Positions 63,951 through 64,000 of a DNA stretch of 64,000 nt are shown here, in pieces. The position numbers were made by a program, and so were the translations under genes. Below the pieces are notes generated by a model. It was not told the origin of the DNA and ran no database searches. It saw only the letters and a program-made list of their open reading frames with translations. The number at the start of each line of letters is the position of its first letter. The first letter of the stretch is position 1. Source of the stretch: Paenibacillus sp. JNUCC32 (GTDB taxonomy: Bacteria > Bacillota > Bacilli > Paenibacillales > Paenibacillaceae); assembly GCF_014863545.1 (NCBI RefSeq), contig NZ_CP062260.1, forward strand, positions 4,667,501 through 4,731,500, given 5' to 3'.

Positions 63951-64000
63951 TCTTTCCTTGCTTGTCCTGGATGATCAGATGGCTTCATATCGTCACAGGG

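Overview
The window reads as chromosomal DNA of a Paenibacillus-type Firmicute. The reasons are moderately high GC, strong AGGAGG ribosome binding sites, several YesM/YesN-type two-component systems paired with carbohydrate ABC transporters that lack their own ATPase, and a very large SLH-anchored modular xylanase. No tRNA, rRNA, insertion sequence, prophage or CRISPR array was seen. Many start codons are placed by ribosome binding site rather than by the longest frame.

Layout. 1-4740: purine supply, with an NCS2 permease behind a guanine-type riboswitch, a quinone-oxidoreductase-like enzyme and guaA. 4751-9349: a MoxR / DUF58 / transglutaminase operon, all minus strand. 9605-29632: about 20 kb for polysaccharide use on the minus strand. 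It holds two transport blocks: kinase, regulator, binding protein and two permeases, then regulator-kinase-regulator, binding protein, two permeases and a GH10 xylanase. Four CcpA-type cre-like sites lie at the starts of its transcription units. 29957-31635: a DUF1641 gene and type II NADH dehydrogenase, as in yjlC-ndh of Bacillus subtilis. 31905-38519: polysaccharide deacetylase, pirin, Bcp peroxiredoxin, LCP protein, glutamate-1-semialdehyde aminomutase and an aminoglycoside 6-adenylyltransferase-like gene behind an 8-codon ORF. 38635-45267: a third kinase-regulator-permeases-binding protein cassette. 45571-54689: SLC13-type transporter, GDSL hydrolase, small proteins, inositol-phosphatase family enzyme, UvsE, Ddl and an amidase-domain protein. 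55006-59038: aconitase, a 51-residue protein and an IclR regulator. 59260-61593: a membrane-anchored hydrolase and a DUF2935-superoxide dismutase fusion.

The most interesting locus is the last one, 61804-63950. It has a promoter, a small lipoprotein, a class 3 lipase whose C-terminus carries a WXG100/LXG-like helical domain after a glycine-rich linker, and a 90-residue helical protein with a W-K-G motif. This order and architecture match the reverse-oriented type VII secreted lipase toxins (TslA type), with an immunity lipoprotein and helical export partner. The locus runs up to the window edge.

Two regulatory patterns also stand out. The IclR gene and the aconitase leader carry nearly identical 17-bp dyads (GTTTCAT-N3-RTGAAAC), which suggests one regulator for both. 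In the sugar-uptake operons the cre-like sites sit just downstream of the -10 box, where CcpA would block transcription.
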